Part shown: positions 14,963 to 22,830 of the stretch, in pieces
Layout: every line of letters begins with the position of its first letter
Position numbering within the stretch: position 1 is the stretch's first letter
From: a virus
DNA: 24,092 bases
Direction: 5' to 3' (one strand)
Virus record (IMG/VR): IMGVR_UViG_3300048587_001124
Coordinates: 1-24,092 of that record
Program-made: the position numbers and the translations under genes
The notes under the pieces: generated by a model
Seen by the model: the letters and a program-made list of their open reading frames with translations, nothing else
Told to the model about the DNA's origin: nothing
Databases searched by the model: none

Positions 14963-15633
14963 GAGTTTTGTATTGCAATACTTACGATTTCTGACGCATC
15001 GGGAGCGCCAGGTAAGTCGCCTGTATATTTCAAGATTAGCTTTGCAATGCCCTGCTTGATATGAATGAAGAGCTTGTGCATCTGATCGTGAGAGAAAGTA
15101 ATGGCTGCGTCTGGTAAAACAAGAGGTTGCATCATCTTGAGCTTTGTATGATCCGTTGCGGGCAATATGCCGCCGTTGTGTATTATATTTTTGCGAAGGA
15201 TTCTTAGATCACCGAATTCATCTATCATAACTTCATTCGGTGTAACGCCGCGAACCTTGGCGATTTGTGGCCGGATTTCTTCATCCCAATACGCAAATAT
15301 AAAGACGATAATTGACCAGCACACTTGCTGCTCATTGAAGCCAGCCTCTGAATTCACTTTTATAAAATCATCAGCTCTGATAATGCGATGATGTATAGCA
15401 TCAGGAGATGACGGGTCTTCAAAACTTGCCCACATAACAACGGGGCGACCATCTTTAATTTGTCGCCCTACAGGGCGTTGAACACGAGCCACTTGCCTCT
15501 CGACACGAACCTTGTTTCCTTCAAAGCTGGACAAGGCATCGGAATAGACGCCGACCTGCTTGTTAACAAAGTCGATAAAGCTACGCAGGATGGGCAACTC
15601 CGCCCTCGCTTTTTCAAATTCTGCTTTTTCCAT
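14959..15633 (-). CDS. HEPN-like cargo protein in tail operon
   Basis: A 224-residue leftward gene set against the rightward tail operon. Residues 116-125 (WDEEIRPQIA) and 139-155 (EFGDLRILRKNIIHNGG) form the pattern of HEPN-like helical proteins, with Arg147 and His152 in R-x4-H spacing; in HEPN RNases this pair is catalytic. The N-terminal 60 residues are charged and helical; residues 82-95 are RIIRADDFIKVNSE. No signal peptide or membrane segment. The gene is visibly more AT-rich than its neighbours (19 G/C in the 60 bases from 15181, against 37 in the 60 bases from 12061) and has its own candidate promoter, as expected for a moron gene. It may act as a defence or toxin RNase, or as a non-catalytic HEPN protein. 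No antitoxin partner is visible. The ribosome-binding site is poor. Confidence 0.6.
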   Translation of the reverse strand: MEKAEFEKARAELPILRSFIDFVNKQVGVYSDALSSFEGNKVRVERQVARVQRPVGRQIKDGRPVVMWASFEDPSSPDAIHHRIIRADDFIKVNSEAGFNEQQVCWSIIVFIFAYWDEEIRPQIAKVRGVTPNEVMIDEFGDLRILRKNIIHNGGILPATDHTKLKMMQPLVLPDAAITFSHDQMHKLFIHIKQGIAKLILKYTGDLPGAPDASEIVSIAIQNS

Positions 15634-15675
15634 ACGGATTGAGTAGCTCTTTACCGAAATCCCGTCAACCTAAAA

Positions 15676-15688
15676 CCATAAATTATGG
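15676..15688. repeat. 13-bp palindrome over the cargo promoter
   Basis: CCATAA-A-TTATGG is a perfect inverted repeat with a single central base. It covers the candidate -10 element of the leftward HEPN-like gene and lies ten bases before the ATG of the rightward NlpC/P60 gene. A repressor site is possible; a chance palindrome in AT-rich DNA cannot be excluded. Confidence 0.35.
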
Positions 15689-15711
15689 GTTCTTTTAAAT
15701 GTCCATCCCAA
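15682..15711 (-). promoter_or_regulatory. Candidate promoter for HEPN-like gene
   Basis: On the minus strand TTGGGA (15706-15711) and CATAAT (15682-15687) are separated by 18 bases, four and five matches of six to sigma-70 consensus. Transcription would begin about 40 bases before the ATG at 15633. The -35 element lies inside the start of the NlpC/P60 gene. The promoter would allow expression independent of the late operon, for example from a quiescent prophage. Confidence 0.4.
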
Positions 15712-16139
15712 TCTGGGTCGGCCATTACATTGGCTTGCCTTTCAAAGAGCATGGTCGAGATCGGAAAGGTGTCGATTGCTGGGGGCTTGTCCGGCTGGTT
15801 ATGGCGGAGCAGTTCGGCATCGCGCTGCCGTCCTATTCCACCTACTACGATAGCACGACACGCGAAGACCAGCTTGCGCCGCTGATCGAAGAAGAACGCA
15901 AGCATTGGATTCCTATCGAACACGGCGAAGAAAAATTCGGCGACGTGGTCGTCTTGCGAATGCGCGGGCAACCGATCCACGTCGGCCTCGTCATTGAAAA
16001 AGGTCGAATGCTCCATGCCGAGGTCGGCATCGGTAGCGTTCTCGACAGTTACGCATCTGCACGCTGGGCTTTAAGGGTCACAGGATTTTACCGCTATGGA
16101 GAAACCGGAACAAACGGTCTGGCTAACAGCCTGCCCTGA
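15699..16139 (+). CDS. NlpC/P60 tail-tip peptidase (gpK-like)
   Basis: A 146-residue cysteine peptidase expected to sit at the tail tip and cut peptidoglycan peptides or process tail proteins at infection. The catalytic motif is DCWGLVRLVM with Cys27, followed by HVGLVIE with His94 and a third polar residue probably at His106 (MLHAEVG). The N-terminal VGHYIGLPFKEHGRDRKGV is typical of the tail-associated group. Residues needed for activity are present. It follows the inserted cargo gene and overlaps the TipJ/J-like gene by 44 bases. The start at 15699 matches the family N-terminus although the ribosome-binding site is weak. Confidence 0.88.
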   Translation: MSIPIWVGHYIGLPFKEHGRDRKGVDCWGLVRLVMAEQFGIALPSYSTYYDSTTREDQLAPLIEEERKHWIPIEHGEEKFGDVVVLRMRGQPIHVGLVIEKGRMLHAEVGIGSVLDSYASARWALRVTGFYRYGETGTNGLANSLP

Positions 16140-19100
16140 GCCTTTTCGCGTCCGCAACATCAGGGAGAAAATCCCGCAAGGCTGGACGATTGCTGAAATC
16201 GTCCTTTTTGCTATCCCCCGCGTCTCCGTTCGCTTTGCCCATGTATTCGTCAACGGGGACTACATTCCGCAAACCATGTGGCTGTCCGTCCGGCCCAAGG
16301 CGGGGACTGTTGTTACCATCCGCGTTGTCCCCGGCAAAGGGGGCGGAAAAAACCCCATTGCAACGGTTCTGTCCCTTGCCCTTATCGTTGCCGCCCCAGC
16401 CCTTGGAGCCTCCTTAGCGACCGCGACGGGGCTTGCCACGGCTACCTCTGCGGGGCTGATCTCGTGGACGGTTGGCGGCATTAGCGGCCTTTCCATAGCT
16501 ACGGGGATTGTTAGCGTTGTGGGCAGGCTGGTGATTAGCGCCATCGCCCCGCCGTCGAAGCAAAAGAACGGCGGAAGCGTCGCCAGCATTACAGAAAAAC
16601 CCACGCAATTTATCAGCGGGGGCAAAAACCAAGTCCTCCGCTTCAACGCTATCCCGCGGCCCCTCGGCAAGCATCGGATGATGCCGCCCTATGGCGCGTT
16701 GCCCTTCACGGAGATTGTCGGCAACGACCAATACGTCCGTATGCTTTTTGTTTGGGGCTATGGCCCTCTTGTCATCAGCGATCTGCGGATCGGCGACACA
16801 AGCATCGACGAATTCGCCGATGTCGAAATTGAAACCCGCCAGGGCTACGACGACGACGCGCCGTTGACGCTCTTCACGAAGCAGATCAACCAGAACGATC
16901 TTTCTATCACGCTCACAGCCGCCGCTGGATGGCAGGTGCGGACGACGGAAGACAATGTCGATGAAATCAGTATCGATGTGACCTTCCCGCGTGGCCTTGC
17001 GAAATACGGCAGTAGCGGCAGCAAAAGCAACCAGACCGTCAATATCGAAGTCGAATACGCCCCGACAGGAACGGGCAACTGGGGCAACGCTGGCACAACC
17101 ACGCCCGCCCTCAGTATCACCGCGAAACAAAGCGCCGCCGTCCGCAATGGCCTTCGTTTCAAAGTCACACGCGGGCAATACGATGTACGGCTGCGCCGCG
17201 TGACGGCAGACAGCACCAGCGATACCATTATCGATGAAGTTGTCTGGACGGCTTTGCGCTCCATCCGCAACGATAACCCCGTCAAAATCAAGGGGCTGGC
17301 TGTTACGGTCTTGCGTATCAGGGCAACCGACCAGCTCAACGGCATCGTTGACCAATTTAGCGGTGTTGTCAGCTCCATCCTGCCGGACTGGAATGGATCA
17401 AGCTGGATTGCGCGTGAGACCGCCAACCCTGCCGCCGTCTATCGTGAAGTTTTGCAGGGCAAGGCCAATGCCCGCGCCCTCGGTGACAGCCGCCTCGACA
17501 TGGCTGCTTTCCAGCAATGGCATGAGGACTGTGCGGCGGCAGGCAGAGAATTCAATTATGTGGTGGACAGCCAGCTCAGCGTTCACGACCTTCTTGCCGA
17601 CATCGCTGCCGCAGGCCGTGCCAGCCCTGCCGTTATCGACGGCAAGTGGCGCGTGGTGCAAGACAAGGTGCAAAGCGCCCCAGCGCAACATTTCACGCCC
17701 CGCAACAGCTTCGGCTTTCAATCGCAAAAAGCCTTCCCCGAATTGCCGCATGGCTTTCGGGTTAAATTTCTCAACCGCAACAATGACTGGCAAGCCGATG
17801 AGAGGATTGTTTACGACGACGGATACGATGCCACCAACGCTACGAAGTTTGAGGGGCTGGAACTAATCGGGATTACCCATCCCGACCAAGCCTGGAAGGA
17901 TGGCCGCTACCACATCGCCACAGCGCGCTTGCGGCCGGAAACCTTCAGCTTCAATACTGATATCGAGCATATCGTCTGCACAAGAGGCGACCTGATCCGG
18001 CTCACCCATGACGTTTTGCTTGTTGGTCTTGGTTCTGCTCGCATCAAGTCCTTGCAAGATGACGATGACAACGTGACCGGGGTTGTCGTTGACGACACCT
18101 TTACAATGGAAGCGGATAAAAGCTATTCCGTCCGCATCCGCAAGGCTGATGGCTCTAGCCTCATCTGCGCCCTGACAACCGTTGCGGGGGAAACCAAGGC
18201 TCTCACGCTCTCCACGCCTCTGTCTTTTGCCGAGGCGCCGGGCGTTGGCGACCTCGTTCTTTTTGGCGAGACAGGACTGGAAAGTATCGAATGTATCGTC
18301 AAGAGCATTGAGCCACAGTCCGATCTGACCGCACGGATTACCTGTGTCGATGCCGCGCCTGCCGTCCATACGGCAGATGTCGGCACGATCCCGCCTTACG
18401 AAAGCAACATCACCGTTCCGGCAGACCTGAAGCGTCCGCCGTCCCCTGTTGTCATCAGCGTCCAGACGGGCGAAGAAGCCTTGATCCGCAACCCAGACGG
18501 ATCGTTTTCCTCTACCATCACAATGACGCTGGCGACACCGCTTTATTCGGGCGTCCTATTCACCGACGTGCAAATCCGCGCCGATGGAGAAACAACCTTC
18601 CGGTCGGCCAGCTTTATCCAGTCTGGCAACCAGATAAGGGTGATCGATGTCGAGGCGGCTGAATACTACGACATCAGTATTGCCTATAAAAACAGCAACG
18701 GCCTGACCTCGCCGCCGACGATCATCACCAACCAGAATGTTGTTGGCGCGACAGAGCCTCCTGCTGACGTGGCGGGCTTTCAGGTCAACGTCAACGGGCA
18801 AACCGCTCACTTGTCATGGGATGCCGTCCCAAACATCGATCTCAACCACTACAGAATCAAGTTTTCGCCCGATATGTCCGGCAATGCTTCGTGGGCAAGC
18901 TCGGTCGATCTGGTTCTGAAGGCATCCGCACCGGCCACTTCGGTCACCGTCCCCGCTCTAGTGGGAACGTACTTGATCAAAGCTGTAGACTTCGGCGGAC
19001 GCGAAAGCGTCAACGAAGCAAGGGTGGTTTCGACCATCGCCGATGTTGAAGGCTTCAACGCCGTCACGGTCTTGACGGAACAGCCGGAATACATGGGTAT

Positions 19101-19815
19101 CCATGAAGGCACAGCGGCGGACGCGGGCGTTCTTCGGCTCGACAGCGCAGACCTTTTCGATGACCTGGAAGATGTCGATGCCGCCGAAAACCTTGACTTC
19201 TCCGACAACGGCATTCTGTCATCTGGCACTTACTATTTCTTCAATAACTTTGACCTAGGAGATGTCTATACCTCCAAGCTCACCGCCAGCATCGCCGTCG
19301 ATGGCGTGAGCCTGCAACAAAACTTCGATACCGTCATCAACGTCGATTTGATGGGGGATTTCGACCAGAGTGCAGATTCGACATCCTACAACGTCCAGCT
19401 TCAAGTCCGCACCACCAACGATGATCCCTCTGACTCCCCTGTTTGGAGCGACTGGATGAATTTCGTTGTGGGGGATTACACGGCGCGGGCGTTCCAATGC
19501 CGCATTCTGCTGTTCAGCTTCCAGCCAGGTGTTTCGCCGCTGGTGTCGGAGCTGTTCGTCAACATTGATATGCCAGACCGGACGGACGCGCAGAAAAATC
19601 TGATCTCGCTTCCAACTGGATCGAACATTTCCTTCCTCTACGCCTTCAAGGAAACGCCTGTCATCGGCGTGACCTCCAGCGACATGGAGACGGGCGATCA
19701 TTTCACCATCACTAACCGCACCCCGACAGGCTTCAGCATCCGCTTCTTTGACGGGTCAAACGCGGGGATTACGCGAACCTTCGACTACATCGCCAAGGGC
19801 TACGGGAAAACTTAA
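16096..19815 (+). CDS. TipJ/gpJ-like tail-tip host-specificity protein
   Basis: A 1239-residue central tip protein that should contact the cell surface. The N-terminal 80 residues (PFRVRNIREKIPQGWTIAEI, FVNGDYIPQTMW, VVTIRVVPGKGGGKN) look like a beta-grasp, gpI-type domain fused to J. Residues about 88-151 are hydrophobic and Gly/Ala-rich, a likely membrane-interacting or pore part. Next comes the conserved J region (NAIPRPLGKHRMMPPYGALP, YVRMLFVWGYGPL, DLRIGDTSID), then beta domains. An FN3 domain is at about 885-975 (PPADVAGFQVNVNGQTAHLSW). The C-terminal 250 residues are likely receptor-side and least conserved. The ATG overlaps the peptidase gene. A reading without frameshift over its full length indicates an intact gene. 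Confidence 0.9.
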   Translation: MEKPEQTVWLTACPEPFRVRNIREKIPQGWTIAEIVLFAIPRVSVRFAHVFVNGDYIPQTMWLSVRPKAGTVVTIRVVPGKGGGKNPIATVLSLALIVAAPALGASLATATGLATATSAGLISWTVGGISGLSIATGIVSVVGRLVISAIAPPSKQKNGGSVASITEKPTQFISGGKNQVLRFNAIPRPLGKHRMMPPYGALPFTEIVGNDQYVRMLFVWGYGPLVISDLRIGDTSIDEFADVEIETRQGYDDDAPLTLFTKQINQNDLSITLTAAAGWQVRTTEDNVDEISIDVTFPRGLAKYGSSGSKSNQTVNIEVEYAPTGTGNWGNAGTTTPALSITAKQSAAVRNGLRFKVTRGQYDVRLRRVTADSTSDTIIDEVVWTALRSIRNDNPVKIKGLAVTVLRIRATDQLNGIVDQFSGVVSSILPDWNGSSWIARETANPAAVYREVLQGKANARALGDSRLDMAAFQQWHEDCAAAGREFNYVVDSQLSVHDLLADIAAAGRASPAVIDGKWRVVQDKVQSAPAQHFTPRNSFGFQSQKAFPELPHGFRVKFLNRNNDWQADERIVYDDGYDATNATKFEGLELIGITHPDQAWKDGRYHIATARLRPETFSFNTDIEHIVCTRGDLIRLTHDVLLVGLGSARIKSLQDDDDNVTGVVVDDTFTMEADKSYSVRIRKADGSSLICALTTVAGETKALTLSTPLSFAEAPGVGDLVLFGETGLESIECIVKSIEPQSDLTARITCVDAAPAVHTADVGTIPPYESNITVPADLKRPPSPVVISVQTGEEALIRNPDGSFSSTITMTLATPLYSGVLFTDVQIRADGETTFRSASFIQSGNQIRVIDVEAAEYYDISIAYKNSNGLTSPPTIITNQNVVGATEPPADVAGFQVNVNGQTAHLSWDAVPNIDLNHYRIKFSPDMSGNASWASSVDLVLKASAPATSVTVPALVGTYLIKAVDFGGRESVNEARVVSTIADVEGFNAVTVLTEQPEYMGIHEGTAADAGVLRLDSADLFDDLEDVDAAENLDFSDNGILSSGTYYFFNNFDLGDVYTSKLTASIAVDGVSLQQNFDTVINVDLMGDFDQSADSTSYNVQLQVRTTNDDPSDSPVWSDWMNFVVGDYTARAFQCRILLFSFQPGVSPLVSELFVNIDMPDRTDAQKNLISLPTGSNISFLYAFKETPVIGVTSSDMETGDHFTITNRTPTGFSIRFFDGSNAGITRTFDYIAKGYGKT

Positions 19816-19824
19816 GGAGGAGAC

Positions 19825-20817
19825 ATGACACAATTTAACCCCATCTTGGGCGCAAACCTCTCCGGCCTCACGTATCGCACCCAGGATAACAACGCCAAGC
19901 GCGCCCTTCTGAATCACCACAAGGGATCGACCGCCCCCACTTATGCCGAGGCGGGGATGGTCTGGGTGGACGACAGCGCAACGCCGTGGCTCATGAAAGT
20001 TCATGACGGGTCAGACTGGATTGTCCTTGGTGAAATCAACAGCGCGACGAACACGTTTTCTCCATATTTGGGGACGGCGCCGATCCGTCTCTTGAACTTT
20101 GCCGCTGATACGGGAAGCGCCAACACCTACGTCATTACACCGACGCCCGCCATCACGGATTACATTGCTGGGCAAATCGTCACCCTCAGTCCTGCCAACG
20201 CCAACACAGGATCATCTACCTTAGCCGTCAATGGCCTGACGGCAAAAACCATCAAAACCCTCGATGGCGCAAACCTGACGGCAGGAATGCTGGCGGCAAG
20301 CGGCGTTTATCTGCTGATATTCGATGGCGTGAACTTCGTTCTTTTGAATGCTGGCGGCATCACGGCTATTACCGCAGGGGGTACTGGAGCCAATACCGCA
20401 GCCGCAGCCCGTACCAACCTTGGCCTCGCTATCGGCACAAACGTCCAGGCGTATGACGCGAACACCGCTAAAACCAACGTCGCCCAAGGCTACACGAAAA
20501 CCCAGAACTTTACCGCCACGACTCTCACGGATGCGTCAACGGTTTCTTGGGATGCTTCAAATAACCAAGTCTGCACAGTGACACTGTCGGGAAACCGCAC
20601 CCTCGGCAACCCCAGCAACAAAGTTGCGGGCGCAACCTATGTCCTGATTGTCAAGCAGGATGCAACGGGGAACAGGACGCTGGCTTACAACTCTGTTTAC
20701 AAATTCCCCAACGGGGTTACGCCTGTACTTTCTACCGCCGCCAACGCTGTTGACATTCTCACCTTCGTGACCGATGGCACGAATATGTACGGCGTCTGCC
20801 AGAAAGCCTTCTCGTAA
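19825..20817 (+). CDS. Tail fibre protein
   Basis: A 330-residue fibre with a strong ribosome-binding site (AAGGAGG before the ATG). It starts MTQFNPILGANLSGLTYRTQ and has an early WVDDSATPWLMKVHDGSDWI segment of the type found at fibre N-termini. Residues about 187-202 contain the phage fibre repeat signature GGTGANTAAAARTNLGL. The C-terminal part (TVSWDASNNQVCTVTLSGNR, VLIVKQDATGNRTLAY, PNGVTPVLSTAANAVDI) is a beta-rich tip common in siphophage fibres. Likely role is receptor contact. It follows the TipJ/J-like gene and overlaps the next gene as TAATG. Confidence 0.82.
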   Translation: MTQFNPILGANLSGLTYRTQDNNAKRALLNHHKGSTAPTYAEAGMVWVDDSATPWLMKVHDGSDWIVLGEINSATNTFSPYLGTAPIRLLNFAADTGSANTYVITPTPAITDYIAGQIVTLSPANANTGSSTLAVNGLTAKTIKTLDGANLTAGMLAASGVYLLIFDGVNFVLLNAGGITAITAGGTGANTAAAARTNLGLAIGTNVQAYDANTAKTNVAQGYTKTQNFTATTLTDASTVSWDASNNQVCTVTLSGNRTLGNPSNKVAGATYVLIVKQDATGNRTLAYNSVYKFPNGVTPVLSTAANAVDILTFVTDGTNMYGVCQKAFS

Positions 20818-21449
20818 TGTTTACCTTTCCCATGAGTCAATTCGGTGGCGGTGCGCCACAGGTCACGTTTCTAGGGGCTTTTGCAAATGGAGGCGGTACT
20901 GGCTTCAATATCGGCCCCGCACGGCCAGACCGCATTGTGGTCGTTGCCGCGCAGCGAGAACTGGATGCAGCCACGCCTTTCGGCACACCAACTATCAACG
21001 GATCGGGAGCCACAATCCTCGTCCAACCCGCGATTTCAGACCCGATGGTGATGGCCTATGCCTTTATTCCCACCGGAACAACCGCCGATCTTGCCTGCAC
21101 CAACGGATCGCGGATGTTCGGTTGGGTTATTACAGGCGTGACAGCATTAGATCAGGTCATGAACGGTGTGGTATCAGGGGCGAATTACACTTTCTCTCCG
21201 ACCATGCCCGCACAGCCTTCCGTCATTATCGGCATCGCCCGTTCTCGATCCACGGAATCTTCATACTCCGCTTCTGTCACAGGCGTCCTAACCGATGTCG
21301 TGACCGATGCTTACAGCACATCTGGTAGCGGAAACTCAAGCTGGATTGGCGCTCACGCCAAAGCCGATGCCCCTGGCGACGCCACGCTGGTACTGACCGG
21401 AAGCAATAACTATTCCGGCGGCTATGGAGCTGCTGCCATCTTCATATAA
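20817..21449 (+). CDS. Tail-tip accessory protein, paralogue 1
   Basis: A 210-residue Gly/Ser/Thr/Val-rich beta protein of unknown fold. It shares with the next gene the start MFTFP, a following FG, the DRIVVV strand near residues 38-43, an AFIPTGTTA turn and a PSVIIG strand, so the two are related by duplication. There is no signal peptide or membrane segment. Position after the fibre suggests a fibre-tip, receptor-binding or adhesin-like part of the virion. It overlaps the fibre stop (TAATG) and is followed by a GGGAGG ribosome-binding site for its paralogue. I do not recognise a named family. Confidence 0.65.
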   Translation: MFTFPMSQFGGGAPQVTFLGAFANGGGTGFNIGPARPDRIVVVAAQRELDAATPFGTPTINGSGATILVQPAISDPMVMAYAFIPTGTTADLACTNGSRMFGWVITGVTALDQVMNGVVSGANYTFSPTMPAQPSVIIGIARSRSTESSYSASVTGVLTDVVTDAYSTSGSGNSSWIGAHAKADAPGDATLVLTGSNNYSGGYGAAAIFI

Positions 21450-21460
21450 AGGGAGGGGTC

Positions 21461-22114
21461 ATGTTCACTTTTCCGGTCATGCACTTTGGCGAAACGGGGC
21501 CAACCTGTACTTTCATCACTCAACAGATCTTGTCCGGCACGGCTTCGTCTTACAGCTACACCGCCAGCATCGGAGAAGCAAATGATCCAAATCGTCTTGT
21601 CGTCGTTTGCATCAAGGGGATGCGCGACGCGGGCGGAACGTGTAGCGGCACCATCGGTGGTGTCGCTTTCACAGTCATTGAAGGGCAGTCCCTCGCAAAC
21701 GGGTCGGAATTCATCGTTGCCGCTGTCGTGCCCTCGGGGACGACAGCCAACATCGTCGTCAACTGGACTCTTGCACAGGTCGGAACGCGCCTTTGCGTCT
21801 ATGTCCTGCGTTTCTTGACCTCGACCACAGTTTACGCGAACGCGAGAACAACCTCCGCCCCCTCGAACACGGCGACCATCAACAGTATCTCGCCGCCGCC
21901 CCAGTCTATCGTCATCGGTCACACCGGCGCTCAAAACAGCGTGTCGTGGACGTGGGCGGGCCTTGTGCGAGACGCCGACAGCGGCGCTCCGGCTAACTAT
22001 AGCGAGTCCTGCGCGTCAAAATATTTCCCCGCAGGGGCGTCCACACCGACCATCACGGCCACGGCGTCGGGAGGCTGGACGAATCCAATCATGTCCGTGG
22101 CCTGCTGGAGATAA
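21461..22114 (+). CDS. Tail-tip accessory protein, paralogue 2
   Basis: A 217-residue relative of the preceding protein. Shared marks are MFTFP at the start, FG at 9-10, NRLVVV near residues 44-49, AVVPSGTTA and PQSIVIG. It differs elsewhere, with several cysteines and a closing GGWTNPIMSVACWR. An excellent GGGAGG ribosome-binding site lies before the ATG. Likely another fibre-end or receptor-contact protein; having two variants could widen host range. Function is inferred from position. Confidence 0.63.
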   Translation: MFTFPVMHFGETGPTCTFITQQILSGTASSYSYTASIGEANDPNRLVVVCIKGMRDAGGTCSGTIGGVAFTVIEGQSLANGSEFIVAAVVPSGTTANIVVNWTLAQVGTRLCVYVLRFLTSTTVYANARTTSAPSNTATINSISPPPQSIVIGHTGAQNSVSWTWAGLVRDADSGAPANYSESCASKYFPAGASTPTITATASGGWTNPIMSVACWR

Positions 22115-22129
22115 CAAGGACAAGCAAAA

Positions 22130-22543
22130 ATGTACACAGATGAAACCCTCACGCCCATTGCAGACAACGCCCCCTATGTCAGCGCAGACGGAACTAAATA
22201 TCCCCCGAACTTCCCCAAATCCGAAATCCCAGGTCTCTATCAGGTAACAGAAACCACAAAGCCCGCCGATACGGATGCGGAAATCGTCACAGGCTTCATT
22301 ATTGACGAGGAACTGGTTCAAGTCTGGCAGACAAGGCCGCGCACGGAAGAAGAGCTGATCGGTCTGATTAAAGACCGTGCTTACGACGAGCTGGCTAAGT
22401 CTGACATGACAGCTCTTCGATGCGTCAAGGCAGGCATCCCGTTTCCTATCGAATGGCAGGAATACGTTGCCGACCTCCGTGAAATTTTCCAAACAGGCAT
22501 CGGCCCGTTGCCCGATCAGCCTCCCTACCCGGAAGGAACATAA
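22130..22543 (+). CDS. Tail fibre assembly chaperone-like protein
   Basis: A 137-residue cytoplasmic-looking protein. The N-terminal part (TPIADNAPYVSADGTKYPPNFPK) resembles tail-fibre-linked proteins with a strand-turn start, and the C-terminal segment (LAKSDMTALRCVKAGIPFPIEWQEYVADLREI) has the helix plus W-x2-Y-x3-L-R pattern of phage tail-fibre assembly chaperones. It ends in a proline-rich tail. Position after the fibre genes agrees. It starts after an AAGGA site, and the next gene begins three bases past its stop. Confidence 0.65.
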   Translation: MYTDETLTPIADNAPYVSADGTKYPPNFPKSEIPGLYQVTETTKPADTDAEIVTGFIIDEELVQVWQTRPRTEEELIGLIKDRAYDELAKSDMTALRCVKAGIPFPIEWQEYVADLREIFQTGIGPLPDQPPYPEGT

Positions 22544-22546
22544 ACA

Positions 22547-22816
22547 ATGGAAGACAATATCACCCTCACGCGCCTGGAGCTTCAAACTCTCCTGACGCAA
22601 GCTGCCTGTAACGGCGCGAAGCAAGCCCTCACGGAGATCGGCCTGAGCGATACGGAGGCTGGAGCGGACATCCGCGACTTGCGGGATTGGCTTCGCGCCT
22701 GCCGTGCCGTCAAATCCGAAGCCCTTAAAACTGCCGTGTCCGTCGTCACAAAGGCGACGCTCATGGCAATCGTTATCGGTCTTGCGTACCTCGCAGGCGT
22801 GAAAATCGGCGGATAA
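22547..22816 (+). CDS. DUF6127-like small membrane protein, possible holin
   Basis: An 89-residue protein. The first 60 residues are helical and charged, with AGADIRDLRDWLRACRA (38-54), the mark I associate with DUF6127 phage proteins. Residues 66-86 form one membrane segment (VVTKATLMAIVIGLAYLAGV). It stands directly before the endolysin in the lysis cassette, so a holin or lysis-helper role is plausible, but single-span proteins are not classic holins. The gene follows the chaperone-like gene by three bases and is 14 bases before the endolysin. Confidence 0.6.
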   Translation: MEDNITLTRLELQTLLTQAACNGAKQALTEIGLSDTEAGADIRDLRDWLRACRAVKSEALKTAVSVVTKATLMAIVIGLAYLAGVKIGG

Positions 22817-22830
22817 AAAGGAGAAACCAC

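Noticed and set aside
14963-15698. Insertion sequence or transposon carrying the HEPN-like gene
   Set aside because: No terminal inverted repeats, target duplication or transposase is visible at the edges; the gene fits tightly against its neighbours like a moron.
16414-17355. Minus-strand open frame of 313 codons opposite the J-like gene
   Set aside because: Antisense to conserved J motifs, with low-complexity arginine-rich translation and no start signal.
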